Shown one piece after another: positions 57,371 to 64,000 of a DNA stretch of 64,000 nt. Position numbers and translations under genes: made by a program. The stretch's first letter is position 1. Every line of letters starts with the position of its first letter. Source of the DNA: Neorhizobium galegae (lineage in GTDB: Bacteria; Pseudomonadota; Alphaproteobacteria; Rhizobiales; Rhizobiaceae); the NCBI RefSeq assembly GCF_017877135.1, contig NZ_JAGIPH010000005.1, forward strand, positions 186,001-250,000, given 5' to 3'. A model generated the notes under the pieces. It was not told the origin of the DNA and did no database searches. It saw only the letters and a program-made list of their open reading frames with translations.

Positions 57371-58273
57371 ATGGATAACACGGTCGAATTTGCAAAGATG
57401 AACGGGCTTGGCAACAAGATCCTCGTTGTGGATATGCGCGGCCGCAAAGATCACGTCACCCCGCAGGCGGCCATTGCGCTTGCCGCCGATGCCGAGACGG
57501 GTTTTGACCAGATCATGGCGATCCATGATCCAAAACTGTCCGGCACCGATGCCTATATCGATATCCTCAATTGCGATGGCACGAGGGCCCAGGCCTGCGG
57601 CAATGGCACGCGCTGCGTGGTGCAGGCGCTGTCTGCCGAAAGCGGGCGCAAGGCTTTTACCTTCCAGACGGTTGCCGGCATCCTCAATGCGCATGAGCAT
57701 GCCGATGGCACGATTTCCGTCGACATGGGAAAGCCGGTCTTTGAATGGGACAAGATCCCGCTGTCGGAAGAGTTTTTCGACACCAGCCGGATTGAATTGC
57801 AGATCGGGCCGATCGATGCACCCGTGCTGCATTCGCCCGCGGCGATGTCGATGGGAAACCCACATGCGGTGTTCTGGGTCGATCGGGACCCGATGACGTT
57901 TGATCTCGACCGGTTCGGGCCGCTGCTCGAAAACCATCCGATGTTTCCGGAAAAGGCCAATATCACGCTGGCGCAGGTGATTTCGCCGACGCAGATGGTG
58001 ACCCGCACCTGGGAACGCGGCGCCGGGTTGACGCTGGCCTGCGGTTCGGCCGCTTGCGCTGCCGGCGTATCCGCCGCGCGCACCGGGCGCACGGAGCGTA
58101 CAGTGTCCATCACAGTTGCCTCCAGCCCCAATCGCGGCACGCTGACCATTGAATGGCGGGGTGACGATCATGTGGTGATGACCGGGCCCGCGGAATGGGA
58201 GTGGTCGGGGCATCTTGATCCTGTCACCGGCCGTTTCACGCGCGATGCGGAGCCTGAGGCGGGCATCCGGTGA
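57371..58273 (+). CDS. dapF: Diaminopimelate epimerase
   Basis: Interconverts LL- and meso-diaminopimelate for lysine and peptidoglycan. The protein is 300 residues. The two catalytic cysteines are Cys76 in QACGNGTRC and Cys224 in [26 protein letters not shown] is the usual N-terminus. The ATG at 57371 gives this start; the two upstream in-frame ATG codons (57350, 57359) would add a few residues. It overlaps mtaB by GTGA. Confidence 0.96.
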   Translation: MDNTVEFAKMNGLGNKILVVDMRGRKDHVTPQAAIALAADAETGFDQIMAIHDPKLSGTDAYIDILNCDGTRAQACGNGTRCVVQALSAESGRKAFTFQTVAGILNAHEHADGTISVDMGKPVFEWDKIPLSEEFFDTSRIELQIGPIDAPVLHSPAAMSMGNPHAVFWVDRDPMTFDLDRFGPLLENHPMFPEKANITLAQVISPTQMVTRTWERGAGLTLACGSAACAAGVSAARTGRTERTVSITVASSPNRGTLTIEWRGDDHVVMTGPAEWEWSGHLDPVTGRFTRDAEPEAGIR

Positions 58274-59544
58274 GCGGCGTCGAGGTCATCACCTTCGGCT
58301 GCCGGCTGAACACATACGAATCCGAGGTCATGCGCGCCGAGGCCGAAAAGGCCGGGCTGAACAATGCCGTGCTGGTCAACACCTGCGCCGTGACGGGAGA
58401 GGCCGTGCGCCAGGCGCGCCAGGCCATTCGCCGCGCACGCCGCGAAAACCCCCATGCCCGCATCATTGTGACCGGCTGTGCCGCCCAGACGGAGGCCGCG
58501 ACATTCAGCGCCATGCCGGAAGTGGATGCGGTTCTCGGCAACGAGGAAAAGCTGAAAAGCGCGTCCTATCGAGGGTTGCCGGATTTCGGTGTGTCAGCGG
58601 AAGAAAAGCTGCGCGTCAACGATATCATGAGCGTGAAGGCCACTGCACCGCAGATGGTGAAGCACATCGATGGCCATGTCCGGGCATTCATCCAGGTGCA
58701 GAACGGCTGCGATCACCGTTGCACCTTCTGCATCATTCCCTATGGTCGCGGCAATTCCCGCTCGGTGCCGATGGGCGCAGTGGTCGATCAGGCCCGAAAA
58801 CTGGTGGAATCCGGTTACCGGGAAATCGTTCTCACCGGCGTCGATGCCACAAGTTTTGGCGCCGACCTTCCGGGCACGCCGACGCTTGGGCTTCTGGCCA
58901 AAACCCTGTTGAAGCAGGTGCCGGAGATTTTGCGCCTGCGGCTGTCTTCCATCGACAGTATCGAAGCGGACGATCATCTGCTCGATCTGATTGCCGATGA
59001 GCCGCGTTTCATGCCGCATCTGCATCTGTCGCTGCAGCATGGCGATGACATGATCCTGAAGCGCATGAAGCGTCGGCATTCCAGCGACGACGCGCTGGCC
59101 TTCATCGAGAAGGTCCGGGGCCTGCGGCCGCAGATGGCGTTTGGTGCCGACATGATCGCCGGTTTTCCGACGGAAACCGAAGACATGTTCGAGAATGCCG
59201 TTCGCCATGCGAGAGAATGCGGCCTGTCCTTCCTGCACGTCTTCCCCTATAGCCCGCGCCCCGGCACGCCGGCTGCCCGTATGCCGCAACTGGACCGGGC
59301 GCTGGTGAAGGAACGGGCCGCCCGGCTTCGCGTTACCGGAGACGCGCTTCACCTTGCGCATCTCGACCGGATGGTTGGAACCCGCCAGAGCATCCTTGTG
59401 GAGATGAACGGTTTCGCCCATACCGAGAACTTCTCCGTCGTTGCCGCGCCAAACCTTCACCCACGGGATCTGGTAGAGGTGGAGTTGACAGGCCATAACG
59501 GCAAACACTTGAACATGCAGCTTGCCGCCGCCCGCGCGGCGTGA
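58270..59544 (+). CDS. mtaB: tRNA (t6A37)-C2 methylthiotransferase
   Basis: Radical SAM methylthiotransferase that turns t6A37 into ms2t6A37 in ANN-decoding tRNAs. The protein is 424 residues. The N-terminal auxiliary cluster ligands are Cys11, Cys39 and Cys70; the radical SAM cysteines are in [16 protein letters not shown] (Cys147, Cys151, Cys154). A C-terminal TRAM domain follows. It starts with GTG at 58270, coupled to dapF. Its substrate is made by TsaD (18-19 kb), so both t6A steps are in this window. Confidence 0.96.
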   Translation: MSGVEVITFGCRLNTYESEVMRAEAEKAGLNNAVLVNTCAVTGEAVRQARQAIRRARRENPHARIIVTGCAAQTEAATFSAMPEVDAVLGNEEKLKSASYRGLPDFGVSAEEKLRVNDIMSVKATAPQMVKHIDGHVRAFIQVQNGCDHRCTFCIIPYGRGNSRSVPMGAVVDQARKLVESGYREIVLTGVDATSFGADLPGTPTLGLLAKTLLKQVPEILRLRLSSIDSIEADDHLLDLIADEPRFMPHLHLSLQHGDDMILKRMKRRHSSDDALAFIEKVRGLRPQMAFGADMIAGFPTETEDMFENAVRHARECGLSFLHVFPYSPRPGTPAARMPQLDRALVKERAARLRVTGDALHLAHLDRMVGTRQSILVEMNGFAHTENFSVVAAPNLHPRDLVEVELTGHNGKHLNMQLAAARAA

Positions 59545-59559
59545 CGAAACGGATTTTTC

Positions 59560-61125
59560 ATGGCGCTCGGCTTCATCAAAAAGGTTTTTACCTTCGGCAA
59601 GGACAAGGCGCCGGCGCAAGACAAGGCGGCCGAGGGCTTAGCCAATGAGACTTTGACGCTCGAGGAGCAGGCTGCCCTTCAGACCGCAACCGAACCGCAT
59701 TCCCGCGCCGAAGACCTTTCCGTCTCCCCGGTCGATCCGGTGGCCGGGGTGGAGATGGACACCGCAGGCGGTCCGGCCGGTGATGACCTTGGCGAAGAGG
59801 AAGAAGCGCCGCTTTTGCCGGCTGCCGATCTGCTTCCGGGTGAGATGGGCATGGTGCCGCTGTCTTTGCTGCAGGCGGAAGCCGAGGCGGAGGGCCTGGA
59901 GCGTGGCGACACCACCCCCTCTGCCCTGCCGGGCATCTCCCCCACAAGGGGGGAGATCGATTTGGGGCTAGCGCCGCGTCCCCTGTCAGACGCTGAAACC
60001 CCTGCCATCGATTCGAAATTGAATGCAGGCCTCGACGATGCCTCCGTGATCTCCCCCCTTGTGGGGGAGATGCCCGGCAGGGCAGAGGGGGTCGGCGTCA
60101 CGGCAGATACGTCAGCCAATGATGTCCCGCCCGCCGACATCATCCTGCCCAAGGGCTTTGCCACACGCGTCGAGGAAGCCCCGGCGGAAATCGTCGCGCG
60201 CCCGAAACTCACCTGGTTCCAGCGCCTGCGCGAGGGCCTTTCGCGCACCTCCTCCCAGCTGACGGGCCAGATCACCGCCCTCTTCACCAAGCGCAAGCTG
60301 GACGAGGCGACGCTGGAAGAGCTGGAAGACCTGCTGATCCAGGCCGATCTTGGCGTGGAAACCGCGATGCGCATTGCCGATACGCTGTCATCCGAACGTT
60401 ATGGCAAGGATGTGAGCGGCGAGGATGTCTCGCGCATCATGGCCACGGAAATCACCAAGGTCCTGAAGCCGGTGGCAAAGCCGCTGGCGCTCGATCTCAG
60501 CCACAAGCCGCATGTCATTCTGGTCGTCGGCGTCAACGGCACCGGCAAGACGACGACCATCGGCAAGCTCGCCGCAAAGCTGTCCGGCTCCGGCCTGAAG
60601 GTGATGCTGGCAGCCGGCGACACGTTCCGCGCTGCGGCCATCGAGCAGCTGAAGATCTGGGCAGACCGGACGAAATCCGAATTCATCGGCACCAAGCTCG
60701 GCGCCGATGCGGCAGGCCTTGCCTATGATGCCTTCGAGCAGGCGCGCCAGAAGAAATGCGACGTGCTGATCATCGATACCGCCGGACGCCTGCAGAACAA
60801 GGCGGAGCTGATGGCGGAACTCGAAAAGATTGTGCGCGTGCTCGGCAAGCTCGATCCCGATGCACCGCACACCGTCCTGCAGACGCTGGACGCCACCACC
60901 GGCCAGAACGCCATGAACCAGGTGGAAATCTTTCGCAATGTCGCCGGCGTCAGCGGCCTGATCATGACCAAGCTCGACGGCACCGCGCGCGGCGGCATCC
61001 TTGTCGCCATTGCCGCCAAGCACAAGCTGCCGGTCTATTTCATCGGGGTTGGCGAAGGCGTCGATGATCTGGAGCCCTTCGAGGCCGAAGACTTTGCCAG
61101 CGCCATTGCCGGCCTGACGCATTGA
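59560..61125 (+). CDS. ftsY: Signal recognition particle receptor FtsY
   Basis: SRP receptor GTPase for co-translational membrane targeting, 521 residues. The N-terminal acidic A domain runs to about residue 220, then the NG domain. Motifs: [17 protein letters not shown] (P-loop, about 322-338), [34 protein letters not shown] and the C-terminal [12 protein letters not shown]. Residues about 119-178 of the A domain are encoded by an inverted pair of 45-bp rhizobial palindromic repeats and the 89 bp between them, all in frame (see repeat entries). The gene ends overlapping the ispZ start. Confidence 0.96.
   Translation: MALGFIKKVFTFGKDKAPAQDKAAEGLANETLTLEEQAALQTATEPHSRAEDLSVSPVDPVAGVEMDTAGGPAGDDLGEEEEAPLLPAADLLPGEMGMVPLSLLQAEAEAEGLERGDTTPSALPGISPTRGEIDLGLAPRPLSDAETPAIDSKLNAGLDDASVISPLVGEMPGRAEGVGVTADTSANDVPPADIILPKGFATRVEEAPAEIVARPKLTWFQRLREGLSRTSSQLTGQITALFTKRKLDEATLEELEDLLIQADLGVETAMRIADTLSSERYGKDVSGEDVSRIMATEITKVLKPVAKPLALDLSHKPHVILVVGVNGTGKTTTIGKLAAKLSGSGLKVMLAAGDTFRAAAIEQLKIWADRTKSEFIGTKLGADAAGLAYDAFEQARQKKCDVLIIDTAGRLQNKAELMAELEKIVRVLGKLDPDAPHTVLQTLDATTGQNAMNQVEIFRNVAGVSGLIMTKLDGTARGGILVAIAAKHKLPVYFIGVGEGVDDLEPFEAEDFASAIAGLTH
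59914..59958 (+). repeat. Rhizobial palindromic repeat, copy 1, inside ftsY
   Basis: 45-bp element beginning ACCCCCTCTGCCCTGCCGGG and ending ACAAGGGGGGAGATC, with an internal palindrome (ATCTCCCCC...GGGGGAGAT). It is translated as part of FtsY ([15 protein letters not shown]). The reverse complement occurs at 60048-60092 without a mismatch. Elements of this sequence are, from memory, widespread between genes in Rhizobiaceae. Confidence 0.9.
60048..60092 (-). repeat. Rhizobial palindromic repeat, copy 2 (inverted), inside ftsY
   Basis: Perfect reverse complement of the element at 59914-59958, 89 bp away. In the FtsY frame it gives [15 protein letters not shown]. The pair could form a long cruciform or a 45-bp RNA hairpin within the coding sequence. 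Both copies and the 89-bp centre keep the reading frame open. Confidence 0.9.
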
Positions 61126-61829
61126 TGACACAGAAACCAGATTTGCATCGCCCAAGTCCCACAAGAGATAAGTCCAGCCTCATGCAGAGCTTTGAAAGCG
61201 ATACCACGCCGACCCGCCAGGAAAAGGATCATCCGACGCTCAAGCTGGTTCTGGAGATCGGCCCACTTCTGGTGTTCTTTTTCGCCAACCTGCGCGGCGA
61301 ATGGCTGATCGGAAAATTCCCGGCACTTTCGGCGCTGGGTGGCCCGCTTCTCGTGGCAACCGGCCTCTTCATGGCGGCAACGGTTCTGTCGCTGATCGTC
61401 TCCAAGATCGTCTTCAAGCATCTGCCGATCATGCCCTTCGTGTCCGGCATCGTCGTGATGGTGTTTGGCGGCCTGTCGATCTGGCTGCAGGACGAGACCT
61501 TCATCAAGATGAAGCCGACCATCGTCAACACGCTGTTCGGCGTGGTGCTGCTTGGCGGCCTGCTGTTCGGCAAGTCGCTGCTCGGCTATGTCTTCAATGC
61601 CGCCTTCCAGCTGACGGACGAGGGCTGGCGCAAGCTGTCGCTGCGCTGGGGCATCTTCTTCCTGGTTCTCGCCGTGCTGAACGAAGTCGTCTGGCGCAAT
61701 TTTTCCGATGCCGTCTGGGTCAATTTCAAGGTCTGGGGCACGATGCCGATCACCATCATCTTCACGCTTGCTCAGATGCCGCTCATCATGAAGCATTCGC
61801 TGCCGGCAAAGACCGAGGACGGCACGTGA
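61125..61829 (+). CDS. ispZ: Septation protein A / inner membrane-spanning protein YciB
   Basis: Membrane protein of about 234 residues with five to six hydrophobic segments. [21 protein letters not shown], here cut to [15 protein letters not shown], the segment [20 protein letters not shown] with its core [10 protein letters not shown], and [20 protein letters not shown], core [10 protein letters not shown], are the IspZ/YciB family marks. It is linked to septation and envelope integrity. The ATG at 61125 overlaps the ftsY stop (TGATG); the ATG at 61182 (MQSFESD) is an alternative start. Confidence 0.92.
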   Translation: MTQKPDLHRPSPTRDKSSLMQSFESDTTPTRQEKDHPTLKLVLEIGPLLVFFFANLRGEWLIGKFPALSALGGPLLVATGLFMAATVLSLIVSKIVFKHLPIMPFVSGIVVMVFGGLSIWLQDETFIKMKPTIVNTLFGVVLLGGLLFGKSLLGYVFNAAFQLTDEGWRKLSLRWGIFFLVLAVLNEVVWRNFSDAVWVNFKVWGTMPITIIFTLAQMPLIMKHSLPAKTEDGT

Positions 61830-62413
61830 ACGCACAGGGCGGATCGACGGTCTTTCGGTCAGGGCACTTCTGGTTCGTCGTCGCCCTCGTGATCTTGCTC
61901 GTCCAGGTCCTGTCTGAACATCTGATGGGGCGGCTCTGGATCTGCTCCTGCGGCACCATCAAGCTGTTTGAACCGGGCGTGAACTCGCCGGGAAATTCGC
62001 AGCATCTGTCCGACTGGTATACGCCCTCCCATATCATCCACGGCTTCCTGTTCTATGGTCTGGGATGGCTGGTTCTGCGCAAGGGTTCTCTCGGCAAGCG
62101 CCTGGCGCTCGCGACCTTCATCGAGGCGGCCTGGGAGCTTCAGGAAAATTCGCCGATCATCATCGATCGCTATCGCTCCGCCACGATGGCGGTCGGCTAC
62201 GAGGGTGACAGCATCCTGAATTCGGCGATGGACACGGTGTTCATGGCCCTCGGCTTCTTCTTTGCCGCCCGCGCGCCGATCTGGCTGACGGTGGCGATTG
62301 CCATCGGCTTCGAACTCCTGACCGGCGTCCTCATTCGCGACAACCTTACCCTCAACGTGCTGATGCTTGTCTGGCCCGTCGATGCGATCCGGACGTGGCA
62401 GGGGGCGTTGTAG
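61826..62413 (+). CDS. DUF2585 (UPF0314) family membrane protein
   Basis: Membrane protein of 195 residues with about four hydrophobic segments. The conserved core is [20 protein letters not shown] followed by [19 protein letters not shown], and [19 protein letters not shown] lies on the other side; the histidine and acidic residues in these loops suggest a metal or lipid site. Function is unknown. The GTG at 61826 overlaps the ispZ stop (GTGA). It ends the coupled run from dapF. Confidence 0.88.
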   Translation: MNAQGGSTVFRSGHFWFVVALVILLVQVLSEHLMGRLWICSCGTIKLFEPGVNSPGNSQHLSDWYTPSHIIHGFLFYGLGWLVLRKGSLGKRLALATFIEAAWELQENSPIIIDRYRSATMAVGYEGDSILNSAMDTVFMALGFFFAARAPIWLTVAIAIGFELLTGVLIRDNLTLNVLMLVWPVDAIRTWQGAL

Positions 62414-62417
62414 GGCG

Positions 62418-63029
62418 TCAGCCTGCAGGCGTCCCCAACGCCTTCTCGATGGCCGGCATCAGGCCGTCTGTGACGCTGCGCTCATCGAAGGGTCCGACCT
62501 TCTTGTAGAGGATAGTGCCGTCGGGACCGACGAGATAGCTTTCCGGAATGCCGTAGACGCCCCAGTCAATAGCTGCCTTGCCGTTCGGATCGACACCAAT
62601 CGCATCATAGGGATTGCCGAGTTCGCCGAGGAATCGCAGGGCGTTGTCGTTGCGGTCCTTGTAGTTGATACCGACGAGGGTGAGGCGACTGTCCTTGGCA
62701 AGGTCCTTCAGCATCGGATGCTCCTGCCGGCATGGCACGCACCAGGAGGCAAAGACGTTGACGAGGGTAAGCTTGCCCTTCATGGCCGCGTCCGTCAGTG
62801 CCGGTGTCTGCGAACCCTCGAGCGGCGGCAGCGACAGCGATGGCGCCGTCTTGCCGATCAGCGCCGAAGGGATGGCCGAAACGTCCAGCCCGTTGACATC
62901 CTGATCGTAGAGCATCTTGCCGGCGACAAGGGCAAAGCCCGCAAACACCACAAGCGGGATCAGCGCCAGCAGATAGCGGGCAGCGCTGCGGCCACCCTCC
63001 GGCCTCTTGTCGTCGGTGCTCGTGCTCAT
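62418..63029 (-). CDS. ccmG: Thiol:disulfide interchange protein CcmG/DsbE
   Basis: Periplasmic thioredoxin-like reductase that keeps apocytochrome c thiols reduced during heme attachment. The protein is 203 residues, anchored by an N-terminal helix (about 20-40). The active site is [13 protein letters not shown] (Cys97, Cys100); [13 protein letters not shown] is the cis-proline region with the acidic residue typical of CcmG. The start overlaps the ccmD stop by ATGA. Confidence 0.95.
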   Translation of the reverse strand: MSTSTDDKRPEGGRSAARYLLALIPLVVFAGFALVAGKMLYDQDVNGLDVSAIPSALIGKTAPSLSLPPLEGSQTPALTDAAMKGKLTLVNVFASWCVPCRQEHPMLKDLAKDSRLTLVGINYKDRNDNALRFLGELGNPYDAIGVDPNGKAAIDWGVYGIPESYLVGPDGTILYKKVGPFDERSVTDGLMPAIEKALGTPAG

Positions 63030-63199
63030 GGTTTTTGTGTCTCGGCAGCCGCTGCGGACCGGCGGCGAAGGCTGGATGCCTCAAGCGCTGCAAGCTCGCG
63101 GCGGCGGGCCCGGCCATCAAGCACCGTCCAGGCGATGAGGCAGAGCGTGACGATGCCCGCAATCCCGTAGGATGTGTAGATGTAGAAGGCGTGGCTCAT
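63026..63199 (-). CDS. ccmD: Heme exporter protein CcmD
   Basis: Small membrane protein of 57 residues, reading [20 protein letters not shown] and continuing with a single transmembrane helix and an Arg/Ala-rich C-terminus ([20 protein letters not shown]). It has the size, topology and location of CcmD, which helps release holo-CcmE from CcmABC. It lies 4 bp after the ccmC stop and overlaps ccmG by ATGA. Confidence 0.9.
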   Translation of the reverse strand: MSHAFYIYTSYGIAGIVTLCLIAWTVLDGRARRRELAALEASSLRRRSAAAAETQKP

Positions 63200-63203
63200 C
63201 GGA

Positions 63204-63962
63204 TCAGCTCTCCCGGCCGGCGAGACGGGCGGCCATGCGCCTTTGCGTGGCCACGCGGCGGCGCCAGATCTCGTTGCGGATCGCCATGATGTGGAGCGTG
63301 AAGAACAGAAGCGTGAAGGCCAGCGCCATCACCAGCAGCGGGCGCAGGAATTCGCCGTCGATCGTCGGCCCGCCAAGCCGGATGACGCTCGCCGGCTGGT
63401 GCAGCGTATTCCACCAGTTCACGGAAAACTTGATGATCGGAATGTTGACGAAACCGACGAGGATCAGCACGGCACTGAGGCGTGCCGCGCGCGACGGATC
63501 ATCCATGGCCCGGTTCAGCGCAATGATCCCGAGATACATCAGAAACAGGACGAAGACGGAGGTAAGGCGTGCATCCCACACCCACCACGTGCCCCACATG
63601 GGCCGCCCCCAGAGAGAGCCGGTGACAAGGGCGATGAGCGTGAAGGCAGCCCCCAGCGGCGCTGCGGCCTTGTGGCTGACATCGGCCAGCGGATGGCGCC
63701 AGACCAGCGTGCCGATCGCCGACAGCGCCATCACCGAATAACACATCATCGACAGCCAGGCGGCCGGCACATGGACATACATGATGCGCACCGTATCGCC
63801 CTGCTGGTAATCGCCCTGCGTCGTGAAGGCGAGATAGAGCCCGACGGCAAACAGCGCTGCCGTCACCGCCGCGAGCCAGGGCAGAATACGCGCGGCAAGC
63901 GCCAGAAACCGCGTCGGGTTGGCAAGGTCGCTGAATTTGGTGATGGCAAGGCTCTCGGTCAT
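63204..63962 (-). CDS. ccmC: Heme exporter/heme-handling protein CcmC
   Basis: Integral membrane protein of 252 residues with six hydrophobic segments. The heme-handling tryptophan motif is [13 protein letters not shown], with the conserved histidines in YVHVPAAW and the later segment WNTLHQPAS. CcmC loads heme onto CcmE. With ccmD and ccmG downstream it forms the right-hand end of a ccm operon whose ccmA/ccmB would lie beyond the window. Confidence 0.96.
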   Translation of the reverse strand: MTESLAITKFSDLANPTRFLALAARILPWLAAVTAALFAVGLYLAFTTQGDYQQGDTVRIMYVHVPAAWLSMMCYSVMALSAIGTLVWRHPLADVSHKAAAPLGAAFTLIALVTGSLWGRPMWGTWWVWDARLTSVFVLFLMYLGIIALNRAMDDPSRAARLSAVLILVGFVNIPIIKFSVNWWNTLHQPASVIRLGGPTIDGEFLRPLLVMALAFTLLFFTLHIMAIRNEIWRRRVATQRRMAARLAGRES

Positions 63963-64000
63963 GGGTCTCTTCTAAGGCCGGAGGCGGCAGGCTGACTTGA

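Noticed and set aside
59914..60092. Transposon or IS interpretation of the ftsY repeats
   Set aside because: No transposase, no flanking target duplication could be seen, and the 89-bp centre is too short; a non-autonomous palindromic repeat fits better.
59679..60374. Minus-strand open frame through the ftsY repeats
   Set aside because: It stays open because the inverted repeats read alike on both strands; it has no start signal and overlaps the A domain of ftsY.

Overview
The window is a 64-kb stretch of high-GC chromosome with tightly packed genes, many ATGA or GTGA start/stop overlaps and no tRNA, rRNA, insertion sequence, prophage or CRISPR array that I could see. Gene content points to an alphaproteobacterium of the order Hyphomicrobiales, most likely Rhizobiaceae (Agrobacterium/Rhizobium type). 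The evidence is the mdh-sucCDAB and sdhCDAB blocks lying close together, a Brucella Omp19-like lipoprotein, an IalB-family protein, an alphaproteobacterial Mic60-like gene beside hemC/hemD, a METTL20-type methyltransferase, and a palindromic repeat family that I recognise from rhizobial genomes. It reads as core chromosome, not an accessory island.

Layout. Positions 1-8.7 kb (minus): TCA-cycle operon mdh-sucC-sucD-sucA-sucB, followed by MAPEG and LysE-type genes. 8.8-10.6 kb: zapE and an Omp19-like lipoprotein. 10.8-15.1 kb (minus): sdhC-sdhD-sdhA, a family-25 glycosyltransferase, then sdhB. 15.5-19.1 kb (minus): tsaD-gpsA-YciI-EVE-METTL20-like methyltransferase. 19.1-24.6 kb (plus): hemC-hemD-Mic60-like-HemY-like-TerB. 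24.7-28.6 kb: amidotransferase, MFS exporter, YggT, DUF167, inorganic pyrophosphatase and a GNAT. 28.8-33.3 kb (minus): typA and a three-gene ABC-2 transporter. 33.5-36.2 kb: M3 peptidase and, divergent, an unrecognised 142-residue protein. 36.3-38 kb: MarR plus Bcr/CflA exporter. 38-40 kb (minus): argG and a ParDE-type toxin-antitoxin locus with a frameshifted toxin. 40-44 kb (plus): SDR, LysE, MarR and FUSC. 44-47.7 kb (minus): rlmN, IalB-like, YkvA-like, phhB, thpR. 47.7-51.7 kb: tesA-like esterase divergent from a YbbA/YbbP-like ABC exporter. 51.9-53.8 kb: Bax-inhibitor-1 family, GNAT, DUF2794. 54.1-57.3 kb: TPP riboswitch, thiC and an agmatinase-family gene. 57.4-62.4 kb (plus): the tightly coupled run dapF-mtaB-ftsY-ispZ-DUF2585. 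62.4-64 kb (minus): ccmC-ccmD-ccmG for cytochrome c maturation.

How the genes fit together: the first 15 kb carries most of the lower TCA cycle (malate dehydrogenase, succinyl-CoA synthetase, 2-oxoglutarate dehydrogenase E1/E2, succinate dehydrogenase). Heme synthesis (hemC, hemD), cytochrome c maturation and membrane-architecture genes support respiration. Translation and tRNA-modification functions (tsaD, mtaB, rlmN, typA, the L7/L12-type methyltransferase) are scattered through the window.

Most worth a second look: (1) two perfect 45-bp inverted repeats inside ftsY, both translated in frame; (2) a METTL20-like methyltransferase whose conserved N-terminus begins directly after the in-frame TAG of the EVE gene with no ATG/GTG/TTG; (3) a ParE-type toxin broken by one missing base in a C run; (4) a perfect hairpin between the Shine-Dalgarno and AUG of sucA; (5) a glycosyltransferase gene between sdhA and sdhB; (6) structured leaders of sdhC, typA and thiC.
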